A DNA stretch of 61,393 bases from Apopatosoma sp963618495 (GTDB taxonomy: Bacteria; Bacillota; Clostridia; Oscillospirales; CAG-272): NCBI GenBank assembly GCA_963618495.1, contig CAVESF010000010.1, forward strand, positions 1-61,393, read 5' to 3'. Under the pieces are notes generated by a model. That model saw only the letters and a program-made list of their open reading frames with translations, was not told where the DNA came from and made no database searches. Positions within the stretch are counted from its first letter, which is position 1; every line of letters begins with the position of its first letter. Shown here in pieces: positions 42,656-50,621 of the stretch. A program made the position numbers and the translations under genes.

Positions 42656-44449
42656 ATGTATTACTCAGCAGGAACTTATGAATCATTCGCTCATCCCGAG
42701 AAACCGAAGGATGTTGACAAAAAATCCGCCTATATCATAGGTACGGGACTTGCCGGACTCACGGCAGCCTTCTACCTCGTGCGCGACGGACAGATGAAAG
42801 GCGAGCATATCCATCTTCTTGAGAAGCTGGAACTTGCCGGCGGCAGCTGCGATGGACGCAAGGATATAACAAAAGGCTTCTATATGCGCGGCGGACGCGA
42901 AATGGACAACCATTTCGAGGTAATGTGGGATACATTCCGCGATGTTCCTTCTATAGAAACGCCCGGAATATCCGTTCTTGACGAATACTACTGGCTCAAC
43001 AAGCATGACCCTAACTATTCCCTTTGCCGTGCCACGGTAAACCGCGGCGAGGACGCGCATACAGATAAAAAATTCGCACTCGACAAAGAGTCCGCGATGG
43101 CTCTCTCCAAGCTCTTCCTCACTCCCGAGAAAGACCTTGAAGACAAGAAAATTTCCGATATTCTGCCCGATTCTTTCTGGCAGACAAACTTCTGGCTCTA
43201 TTGGCAGACAATGTTCGCTTTCCAGCGCTGGTCAAGCGCACTCGAAATGAAACGCTATCTCTGCCGCTATGTCCACCATATCGACGGACTGCCCGATTTC
43301 AGCGCGCTTCGCTTCACAAAATACAATCAGTATGAGAGCATGATACTGCCTCTCGTAAAATATCTCGAGTCTCACGGCGTGTGCATCGAATACGGCATGG
43401 ATGTCAAAAATGTGATAATCGAAACAGAGGGCGACAAAAAGGTTGCCAAGCAGATTGTCTATATTAAGGACGGCAAAGAGCAGACAATCGATCTCATCGA
43501 AGACGACCTCGTATTCATCACAAACGGCTGTTGCACAGACACCTCGTGCTACGGCGACCAGACTCATGCGCCCGACTTTTCCGGCATAAAGAACGGCTTC
43601 GGCGAGTCGTGGGATATGTGGAAAGCCATCGCGGCGCAGGCGAAGAACGGCGAATACGGCAATCCCGATAAATTCTGCGGCGATGTAAACGCCACAAACT
43701 GGATGAGCGCTACCGTTGCCACCTCAAACGAAGAGGTAATAAAGCATATCATGAATGTCTGCAAGCGCGATCCACGTGAAGGCAAGGTAACGACAGGCGG
43801 CATCGTCACCGTAAAGGACAGCACCGAAAACTGGTATCTCTCCTGGACGATAAACCGCCAGCCGCAGTTCAAATCTCAGGATAAGAACATGGTTCTCGTA
43901 TGGTTGTACTCCCTCAATACAAATAAAGAAGGCAACTATGTGAAGAAGGCTATGCGCGAGTGCACAGGCGAAGAAGTCTGCCGCGAGTGGCTCTATCACA
44001 TCGGCGTACCCACGGAGAAAATCGACGCTCTCGCAAAGGAAGCCTGCAACACCACAACATGCTATATGCCTTATATCAACGCATTCTTCCAGCCGAGAAA
44101 GGAATCCGACCGCCCGAAAGTTGTACCGGACGGCGCCGTAAACTTCGCTTTCATCGGTCAGTTTGCCGAGACGCCGCGCGACACCATCTTCACAACGGAA
44201 TATTCCATGCGCACGGGTATGGAATCAGTCTATACACTGCTTGATATCGACCGCGGCGTGCCCGAGGTCTGGGGCAGCAAATACGATGTCCGTGAGCTTC
44301 TGCGTGCATGCTACTATGCCATAGACAAAAAGCCTATAACCGATGCCAAGCTTTCTTTCAAGGAAAAAGAGCTTCTCAAGGTCGTAATGAAGAAAGTTCA
44401 GGGCACGGATATCGAAATACTTCTCAAAGAAAGCGGACTGATAAAATAA
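42656..44449 (+). CDS. ohyA: Oleate hydratase (MCRA family)
   Basis: A 597-residue FAD protein that hydrates the cis-9 double bond of oleic/linoleic acid to 10-hydroxy acids, detoxifying host or dietary fatty acids. FAD-binding IGTGLAGLTAAFYL near residue 30; LLEKLELAGGSCDG; the active-site region YMRGGREMDNHFE; and WNTNFWLYWQTMFAFQRW-like segment (here FWLYWQTMFAFQRWSSALE) agree with the family over full length (typically 560-600). The gene follows the TetR gene and precedes decayed plsC and a lipid kinase gene, forming a lipid-related region. Confidence 0.95.
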   Translation: MYYSAGTYESFAHPEKPKDVDKKSAYIIGTGLAGLTAAFYLVRDGQMKGEHIHLLEKLELAGGSCDGRKDITKGFYMRGGREMDNHFEVMWDTFRDVPSIETPGISVLDEYYWLNKHDPNYSLCRATVNRGEDAHTDKKFALDKESAMALSKLFLTPEKDLEDKKISDILPDSFWQTNFWLYWQTMFAFQRWSSALEMKRYLCRYVHHIDGLPDFSALRFTKYNQYESMILPLVKYLESHGVCIEYGMDVKNVIIETEGDKKVAKQIVYIKDGKEQTIDLIEDDLVFITNGCCTDTSCYGDQTHAPDFSGIKNGFGESWDMWKAIAAQAKNGEYGNPDKFCGDVNATNWMSATVATSNEEVIKHIMNVCKRDPREGKVTTGGIVTVKDSTENWYLSWTINRQPQFKSQDKNMVLVWLYSLNTNKEGNYVKKAMRECTGEEVCREWLYHIGVPTEKIDALAKEACNTTTCYMPYINAFFQPRKESDRPKVVPDGAVNFAFIGQFAETPRDTIFTTEYSMRTGMESVYTLLDIDRGVPEVWGSKYDVRELLRACYYAIDKKPITDAKLSFKEKELLKVVMKKVQGTDIEILLKESGLIK

Positions 44450-44470
44450 ATCCGCAGGCAAATATCGGAG

Positions 44471-44504
44471 TCAGAGGCATACCTTTTCGGCTTGCCTCTG
44501 ATTT
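44471..44504 (+). terminator. Terminator after oleate hydratase
   Basis: TCAGAGGCA/TGCCTCTGA 9-bp stem with a 13-base loop and a short T run. Confidence 0.7.
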
Positions 44505-44546
44505 CGCCGGTCTGCGGCAAAAAAGCAAAAATAAGGATGGCTTGCC

Positions 44547-45079
44547 ATAAGTATCGTCGCTCTGCTCGGCGCTTTGAGCGCCGTCCTATATTCTGCGCTG
44601 AAAATAACCGATTTCTCTCACTTCTATTATCGCCTTTTTAACTGCGGTTATCGCCTCATATGCAGTGCGGCGAGAGTGCGCGTTCATGTTATGGGAAAAG
44701 AAAAGGTGCCGGGGAAACGCACGCTTTCTTTTCGTATCAAATCATCTCGCGCGCTTTGACCCGATGATAGAAAGCGCGGTACCCGAAAAAACGCCGATGG
44801 CTTTCATCTCAAAGCCGTCGACCGTGCGGCGAAGCTCTCCGTGACTTCAGTGCCGACCGCCTGCTCGCCGCAACAAAAGCAAAAGCCCCTGTCGTTGTCG
44901 GCACGATATGGGGAACAGAAAAAATCCACCGCAATTTTCCATGGCACCACGCTGATATATATTTCTATATCATCGATGTCATCTATTCCGAAAAACAGCG
45001 AACCGCCATACTCGCAGACAGAATCAAAAATGAAATGGAAATCCAAATAAACGAACGAAAAAAGGAAGAAAAGAAATGA
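44547..45079 (+). pseudogene. Decayed 1-acyl-glycerol-3-phosphate acyltransferase (plsC-like)
   Basis: Pieces of a PlsC protein in three frames: first SIVALLGALSAVLYSALKI then ARVRVHVMGKEKVPGK (from 44547, where the start is ATA instead of ATG but has AAGGA before it); then FVSNHLARFDPMIES and TPMAFISKPS in a second frame after a shift near 44725, with the catalytic N-H-x4-D; then KAPVVVGTIWGTEKIHRNFP to the end in a third frame (about 44850-45079). Roughly 60-70 residues, including the EGTR block, are deleted near 44830. PlsC makes phosphatidic acid. A sequencing error cannot explain the deletion. It overlaps the next start (ATGA). Confidence 0.8.
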
Positions 45080-45969
45080 CTTATGTTTTATATAACCCGC
45101 TTGCGGACAATAAAAAAGGAAAAGCAAATGCAGAGAAGATTTCCGGACTTATCGGAAAAGACAGCGCAAAATACATAGATATAACGAAAGCCGATATAAA
45201 AGAACTTGTAAACGCCGCGCATCCCGATGAAAGAGTTATCCTTTGCGGCGGCGACGGCACGCTTTATCATTTCATCAATGAATGCGGCAGAGAGATTCCG
45301 GAGCATCCTGTCTTCTATTATCCGACAGGCTCGGGAAATGATTTCATGGCGGATGTACGCGAAAAGTCCGATGGTCAGCTCGTACTGCTGAATCCTTATC
45401 TGAAGAATCTGCCGACTGTGACCGTAAACGGAAAAGAGCATCTTTTCGTCAACGGCATCGGTTACGGAATCGACGGCTACTGCTGTGAGGAGGGCGACAA
45501 GCTGCGTGAGAAATCCGCGGCAAAAATCAATTATACCTCCATCGCCATTAAGGGACTTCTCTTCCATTTCAAGCCGAGAAAGGCAACTGTTACGGTAGAC
45601 GGGAAAAAGTATTCGTATCGCCATGTGTGGCTCGCGCCGACAATGCACGGCAGATTTTACGGCGGCGGAATGATGGTAGCACCCGGGCAGGTGAGAAACT
45701 CGGGGGACGGACTCGTCTCGACGGTTGTCCTGCATTGCCCGAGCAAGCTGAAAACACTCATCGTTTTTCCTTCCATTTTCAAGGGGGAGCATGTAAAACA
45801 TGCGGAAATGGTGGAAATTCTGCAGGGACGCAATATCACGGTTGAATTTGACCGCCCGACGGCACTTCAGATAGACGGCGAAACGATACCGAATGTGACG
45901 GAATATTCCGTCAGCTCACAGGCTTCGTGCAGCGCCGCTATAAACAAGGAAGAAGCCGTCGCAGTTTAA
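45076..45969 (+). CDS. Diacylglycerol kinase-family lipid kinase (DgkB/YegS-like)
   Basis: A 297-residue DAG-kinase-catalytic-domain protein. The nucleotide site is ILCGGDGTLYHFINE, followed by YYPTGSGNDFM; LFVNGIGYGIDG and the C-terminal ALQIDGETI are typical. It phosphorylates diacylglycerol or a related lipid. It would once have been co-translated with the plsC-like gene, whose final bases overlap its start, in line with phosphatidate recycling. RBS AAGGAAGAAAAG. Confidence 0.92.
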   Translation: MTYVLYNPLADNKKGKANAEKISGLIGKDSAKYIDITKADIKELVNAAHPDERVILCGGDGTLYHFINECGREIPEHPVFYYPTGSGNDFMADVREKSDGQLVLLNPYLKNLPTVTVNGKEHLFVNGIGYGIDGYCCEEGDKLREKSAAKINYTSIAIKGLLFHFKPRKATVTVDGKKYSYRHVWLAPTMHGRFYGGGMMVAPGQVRNSGDGLVSTVVLHCPSKLKTLIVFPSIFKGEHVKHAEMVEILQGRNITVEFDRPTALQIDGETIPNVTEYSVSSQASCSAAINKEEAVAV

Positions 45970-45997
45970 AAATTAAAAAAAAGTACAATAAAATATG

Positions 45998-46030
45998 ACA
46001 GCCGCCCGATGGGCGGCTGTGCTGTTTTTT
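45998..46030 (+). terminator. Terminator after the lipid kinase gene
   Basis: Perfect 10-bp stem ACAGCCGCCC/GGGCGGCTGT with a three-base loop, then GCTGTTTTTT. It lies between convergent operons. Confidence 0.88.
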
Positions 46031-46033
46031 CTC

Positions 46034-46519
46034 TTAGGTATCAAGTTCGCAATAGTAGAGGATGTTCGCATCCGTATCATAGACAGCCATGGTGAAATTA
46101 TATGATGCTCTGCCGAGAATATCGTCATTTTCATCCTTTTCGCTGTGCCTGTCTATGACTATATAATAGCCGTTTTCAACCTCGGGCATAAGCGTTGCTT
46201 CGCCATCATCGAGCTGAATCTTCAGGTCATGCGCCAGAAACTCCGCCACCTCATCAAGAGGGAGCGGCTTCCAGTCGGGGTTGTTTTTTATCTGCTCTGC
46301 GGGATTTTTGTCCGAAGTAAAGCCAACCGATACCCATGCAGCGCCATCGCCGTGGAAGCCGCCGTGCGTATTCACGCTCTTCATCGGCGCACCGCTCGGA
46401 ATATCTATCCCGAGCGCCTTTGATATTTTGCTTCTGTAGTCATTATAGCCGCATGAGCCAAGCAGAAATGCCAGCGCAACTATAATGCACACGGCGGAAA
46501 TTATCCGTTTCATATTCAT
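46034..46519 (-). CDS. Predicted lipoprotein in the aconitase X operon
   Basis: A 161-residue lipoprotein with signal peptide and lipobox LLGSC (Cys near residue 24). The mature part holds DGAAWVSVGFTSDKNPAEQI and a C-terminal beta region ILYYCELDT; no enzyme motif. ATG at 46519 is preferred (AAGG seven bases upstream); ATG at 46513 is also possible. It starts 16 bases after aconitase X small subunit, so it is the last gene of that operon. Function unknown. Confidence 0.82.
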   Translation of the reverse strand: MNMKRIISAVCIIVALAFLLGSCGYNDYRSKISKALGIDIPSGAPMKSVNTHGGFHGDGAAWVSVGFTSDKNPAEQIKNNPDWKPLPLDEVAEFLAHDLKIQLDDGEATLMPEVENGYYIVIDRHSEKDENDDILGRASYNFTMAVYDTDANILYYCELDT

Positions 46520-46535
46520 AGTCCCGCCTTTCATA

Positions 46536-46979
46536 TCACTCAACTGTAACCGTTCCGTCCTTTTTGATGCTTATCTGCATACCGTCTTTCACATAGGCAA
46601 GAAATTCTTCGCCAAGACTGTCGATTACGGGGAGCGGAGTGCCCTCGAGCCATACATCGGAGAGAATAGCTCCCGCAGCGGCAAGCGAATCTATCGGCTC
46701 GGAGAAAAGCATGCAGGCGGGCTGACGGCCCATAGCGCAGGCGCAATAAAGCACGAGACCGCCCGTTGTCGAGCCTATAGTCATCGGCAGGCATAGCGCC
46801 TTGCCGAGCATTTTCTTGCCGTAGAGGTCGGGATTATTCTGGTCGCCGCAGGTTGCGGTCTTATCGCCGAACTGGAGCGCTTTCTGAAATGAAGCGAGTG
46901 TATTGAGTCCACCGTGCGAAACGAGTGCCTCTGCCGTCAGTTCTCCTGCGGCTACTACTCTTCCCTTGAATGTTTTCAT
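46536..46979 (-). CDS. Aconitase X, small (swivel) subunit
   Basis: A 147-residue AcnX swivelling-domain protein (formerly DUF126). It begins FKGRVVAAGELTAEALVSHGG and holds PDLYGKKMLGKALCLPMTIG, then STTGGLVLYCACAMG, where the Ser-containing GSTTG loop replaces the substrate-binding loop of aconitase. It pairs with the large subunit, whose stop codon shares one base with this start (TAATG). Known members dehydrate cis-3-hydroxy-L-proline (bacteria) or mevalonate 5-phosphate (archaea). The substrate here is not certain. Confidence 0.9.
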   Translation of the reverse strand: MKTFKGRVVAAGELTAEALVSHGGLNTLASFQKALQFGDKTATCGDQNNPDLYGKKMLGKALCLPMTIGSTTGGLVLYCACAMGRQPACMLFSEPIDSLAAAGAILSDVWLEGTPLPVIDSLGEEFLAYVKDGMQISIKKDGTVTVE

Positions 46980-48265
46980 TATCTTTTGCCCCCTTTCGAA
47001 ATTTCGGCAAGTATTTCGTCATCTGTATAATACCTTGCGCTTGTGTATGTTCTGAGCTTGTTGCTCGAGGTGATGACAGGCATTTTCGTGCTGAGCGGAT
47101 TATTCATATACATGAGCGGGCATATATAACTTGTTATTACGCCCGTCTTTTTCAGGCGCTCAGCATACGGAGTCTTTTCAAATTCTTTCAGAACAGCGGG
47201 TGCGGCTGTAAATACCGTGGGTATAACCACCTTGGAGTTTCCCGCCGCTTTCAACGCCTCCTCTATCTTATCCGTCCATGACATGAGCTGATTGAGACTC
47301 ATATGAGGACACCCCATGAAACAGAGCTTCGGCTTTGCTTCTTTATTTTTCCAGATGACGGGATAGCTGTCATAAACTCTCTGCAATTCCGCGTCGTCGA
47401 TAGTATAAACCTTTGCGTTTTCCTTTATCAGGCTTTCGCCCTGCTCTACAGCCTCGGGTGTTATGCCCGCGACATGATAGAGCCCGACAGCGCCGTTTGA
47501 AGCCGTCGCCGCGCCGAAATCCTTGAGATATGTTTTCGCATCCTCATCAAGCGTGCCGAGCCATTTGTCCAGTCCCCTGATATACGGAACCTCCTCCATC
47601 ACTTTCATGCCGATGGCGGAACCGAGAAGCTGCGCTTCGGGCTTTTTCGTCGTTTTTATCTCGACTATCCATGTAGCCTTTCTGCCCTCGTCCTTGAGGA
47701 AGCCGAAAGACGGAACATAGCCGACCACAGAACCCATGAGGTCTATGATACCGGAGTTTCTGTTGCAACGCGCACCAAGCACGGAGTTTGCGTATACAAC
47801 AGCGGAGGATTCCGACCACGAGAGGATATCGCCCTTTTTCGGCGTATTGCCCACTTCGCTCATATAGCAGGTGCAGGTGAAAGCATCGGGAGCCATAAGT
47901 CCGAGCTTTTCAAGCTGACCCTCATAGAAGTCCTGCTTTGTATACATGAATTTATTGAAAACAAGATTCTGCAGAAAACTGCTCGGAACATTTTTGTCAA
48001 GCGGACGGGGATCTGCTGAAAATTTCTGCTTCGATACCGCGCCTGCCTCTATAAGCTTCTCCATGAGCGCATATACGGGTGCGAGCGCCTTGAGCCCGAA
48101 CGAGGTAACGAGATGGTTATATTCGCTTGTGACAGCTACCATCTCATCCGCACCGAAAAGCTCACCATAGCGCACGAGCGTTTCCATAACCTTGGCGAGC
48201 GTCTCGCCCTTGCTCCCCTCAAGTATGGCTTTCTGCTCTGCCGAAAGCTTCATTTTATATTCCAT
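46979..48265 (-). CDS. Aconitase X, large (catalytic) subunit
   Basis: A 428-residue AcnX catalytic subunit (formerly DUF521). Cys residues for the Fe-S centre are seen in FTCTCYMSEVGNTP, GARCNRNSG and CFMGCPHMS; the family core SWSESSAVVYANSVLG is conserved. The residue after GAR is Cys rather than the Thr seen in many members, which may bear on substrate choice. Separate large and small genes make this the two-subunit type II form. It starts 18 bases after the old-yellow-enzyme reductase gene, which suggests a linked dehydration and reduction. Confidence 0.9.
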   Translation of the reverse strand: MEYKMKLSAEQKAILEGSKGETLAKVMETLVRYGELFGADEMVAVTSEYNHLVTSFGLKALAPVYALMEKLIEAGAVSKQKFSADPRPLDKNVPSSFLQNLVFNKFMYTKQDFYEGQLEKLGLMAPDAFTCTCYMSEVGNTPKKGDILSWSESSAVVYANSVLGARCNRNSGIIDLMGSVVGYVPSFGFLKDEGRKATWIVEIKTTKKPEAQLLGSAIGMKVMEEVPYIRGLDKWLGTLDEDAKTYLKDFGAATASNGAVGLYHVAGITPEAVEQGESLIKENAKVYTIDDAELQRVYDSYPVIWKNKEAKPKLCFMGCPHMSLNQLMSWTDKIEEALKAAGNSKVVIPTVFTAAPAVLKEFEKTPYAERLKKTGVITSYICPLMYMNNPLSTKMPVITSSNKLRTYTSARYYTDDEILAEISKGGKR

Positions 48266-48283
48266 ATGTTCTTCCCGCCTTTC

Positions 48284-50332
48284 TTATATTTTCATCGCAA
48301 CTTCGTATGCGTTCCATACTACCGTGCGAAGATTGCCTACGCTCTTGCAGTCGCCGACAAGGTGTCCCTTTTCCGTCAGCGGCGCGGGAATATAGCCCGC
48401 ACAGCTTATCACGCTGTCGCATTCTATTTCTATCTCCTTGCCCGTCTTGTCCGTGCAGATAACAGAACCGTCCTTTACCTCTTTCAGCGTTGTCTCGAGG
48501 TAAACGGGAATCTCATGAAGCGCAAACCACTCGCGCAGATAAGATGAATTTGCAAGGCAGACGCCTGTCTGCGCTATGAGATCGTTTTTCATCTCTATGA
48601 TAACTGGCTTCTTGCCTCCGAGCGCAAGTTCATATGCTATCTCTGAGCCGGTAAGGCCGCCGCCTATGACGGCTACCCGCTCGCCGACAGGCTTCGTGCC
48701 GCGCAGATATTCGCAGGCTTCCACCATCTTTTCATATCCAGGGACGCGGCGAAGCAGTCTCGGTGTGGCACCTGTCGCGATAACCACGGAAGCATTACCG
48801 AGCACGGCTATATCCTTAACCTCGTCATTCAGGCGAACTTCTATGCCGAGTTTCTCCATCTGGCGTCTGTACCATGCGAGCAGGTCACGCAGCTTGCCTT
48901 TGTAGGATTCCGCGCTTGCCGCGATGAAAGCACCGCCGAGCTCACCGCTCTTCTCGTGAATTATCGGATTATGTCCGCGGAGCTTCAGCACTCTTGCCGT
49001 CTCCATGCCGCCGATACCGCCGCCTATGATATGCACGGTTTTCGGCGAATTTGTTTTCTTTATATAATGCTTGTTCCACTGCATTGTTTCGGCATTGACG
49101 GCGCAACGCGCAAGATGCAGGCTGTCGGAAAGCGCCTGGTCATTTGGTACGCCGTTGTAGTGGCACATATTGAAGCATCCGTTGTGGCATAGTATGCAGG
49201 GGCGGATATCGTCGCTCTCACCCGCCATCAGCTTGGTTATCCACTGCTGGTCAGCAAGGAACTGACGCGCAAATCCCGCGCCGTCGAGCCTGCCGCCGGC
49301 AACGGAGTCCGCCGCCGTCTCGGGATCAAGCCTGCCCGCGCAGATGACGGGAATATCGACAAACTTCTTTATATGCTCGACATCGGCAAGATTGCAGTTT
49401 TCGGGCATATATATCGGAGGATGCGCCCAGTACCATGCGTCGTATGTGCCGTTGTCGCAGTTGAGGCAATCGTAGCCCGCATCCTGAAGATATTTTGCCG
49501 CCTTTTCGGATTCTTCCATATCTCTGCCGACTTCGGTATATTCCTCGCCCGGGAGTGCGCCGGAGCGGAAGCCCTTTGTCTTGGAAATTACGCTGTAGCG
49601 GAGCGAAACGGGGAAATCCCTGCCGCATTCTCTCTTTATCGCCTGCACTATCTCGACGGCAAAACGGTATCTGTTTTCAAATGAACCGCCGTATTCGTCG
49701 GTGCGTTTGTTTACATAGCCGAGCGTGAACTGGTCAAGCAGATAGCCCTCGTGAACGGCATGAACCTCGACGCCGTCTACGCCCGCATCCTTAAGCATCT
49801 TCGAGCACTTGGCGAAAGCCTCCACAAATTTGTGAATTTCCTCTACAGTCATCTCGCGGGAAGGCACCTTGTCCGACCAGCGGTTTGGCGAGGGACTTGC
49901 CGTCGCCGTTATTTTGTCCAAATCCATAAAAGGCTTGCTGAGAACACGCAGAACCTTATTTGTATAGAGCTTCTCCATCATTTCGCTTATCGTAAACGAG
50001 CGACCGAAGCCCGCCGTCAGCTGGACAAAAAGCTTTGCCCCTGTCTTATGAAATTCGGGCATCCACTTTGCCAAATCATCGTACATCTTTTTGTTTTTGT
50101 AGAGCCACTGACCGAACATCGGATTATAGACAGGCTGACATCCCGGCATGACAAGGCCGCAGTTGTTCTTTGCCACCTCCATGATGAAGCGTGCGCCGTC
50201 GCGATCGAAATGGTTCTTCTCCATCCAGCCGAAAAGGTCTGTGCCGCCCATGCTCGTCAGAACAAAGCGATTTTTTATCTCGCAGTTTCCTATCTTCCAT
50301 GGCGTGAATAAGGGATTTAATCTTTTGTCCAT
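48284..50332 (-). CDS. FMN/FAD/4Fe-4S ene-reductase (2,4-dienoyl-CoA reductase / BaiCD type)
   Basis: A 682-residue enzyme with an N-terminal old-yellow-enzyme TIM barrel (LFTPWKIGNCEIKNRFVLTS, HAVHEGYLLDQF, KRTDEYGGSFENRYRF), a 4Fe-4S site (CILCHNGC and a later CAVN, the last spacing longer than usual), and a C-terminal FAD/NAD(P) pair of Rossmann domains (IIGGGIGGMETARVL, VIGGGLTGSEIAYEL). Such enzymes reduce activated C=C bonds with NAD(P)H. ATG at 50332 lies six bases after GGAGGAG; upstream in-frame ATGs have no family residues. It heads the aconitase X operon. Confidence 0.92.
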   Translation of the reverse strand: MDKRLNPLFTPWKIGNCEIKNRFVLTSMGGTDLFGWMEKNHFDRDGARFIMEVAKNNCGLVMPGCQPVYNPMFGQWLYKNKKMYDDLAKWMPEFHKTGAKLFVQLTAGFGRSFTISEMMEKLYTNKVLRVLSKPFMDLDKITATASPSPNRWSDKVPSREMTVEEIHKFVEAFAKCSKMLKDAGVDGVEVHAVHEGYLLDQFTLGYVNKRTDEYGGSFENRYRFAVEIVQAIKRECGRDFPVSLRYSVISKTKGFRSGALPGEEYTEVGRDMEESEKAAKYLQDAGYDCLNCDNGTYDAWYWAHPPIYMPENCNLADVEHIKKFVDIPVICAGRLDPETAADSVAGGRLDGAGFARQFLADQQWITKLMAGESDDIRPCILCHNGCFNMCHYNGVPNDQALSDSLHLARCAVNAETMQWNKHYIKKTNSPKTVHIIGGGIGGMETARVLKLRGHNPIIHEKSGELGGAFIAASAESYKGKLRDLLAWYRRQMEKLGIEVRLNDEVKDIAVLGNASVVIATGATPRLLRRVPGYEKMVEACEYLRGTKPVGERVAVIGGGLTGSEIAYELALGGKKPVIIEMKNDLIAQTGVCLANSSYLREWFALHEIPVYLETTLKEVKDGSVICTDKTGKEIEIECDSVISCAGYIPAPLTEKGHLVGDCKSVGNLRTVVWNAYEVAMKI

Positions 50333-50449
50333 ATTTCTCCTCCGTTTTCGCTTCTGCCACATGGCGGCAGAGGCTTTTAAAAGCCGCAAAAAATGTTCAA
50401 TATGAAAGCATATATGCTTTTTTGATATCATCATGCGGTATTTTATATC

Positions 50450-50478
50450 ATTATATCACAAAAATTCACAAATTACAA
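50450..50478 (-). promoter_or_regulatory. Promoter of the reductase/aconitase X operon
   Basis: Minus strand TTGTAA (50473-50478), 17-base spacer, TATAAT (50450-50455). The ~110-nt leader contains an AAAGCATATATGCTTT palindrome (about 50404-50420). Confidence 0.68.
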
Positions 50479-50553
50479 CTGCGATTTTAACATTTGACGC
50501 AAGTTTTTTCTCTTTATTTTCATTGAAGCGCATAATATGTTTTCAAAAGCATC

Positions 50554-50582
50554 TTTACAAAGCGACGAAAATCGGTTATAAT
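50554..50582 (+). promoter_or_regulatory. Promoter of fhs
   Basis: TTTACA (50554-50559), 17-base spacer, TATAAT (50577-50582), RBS AAGGAGGG before ATG 50622. Confidence 0.78.
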
Positions 50583-50621
50583 ATATCAGAATACAAAAAA
50601 ATCCTCAAGGAGGGCTTCAAC

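Noticed and set aside
50433..50621. 63-residue N-terminal extension of Fhs
   Set aside because: It overlaps the fhs promoter and lacks an RBS; the internal ATG has AAGGAGG and gives the family N-terminus.
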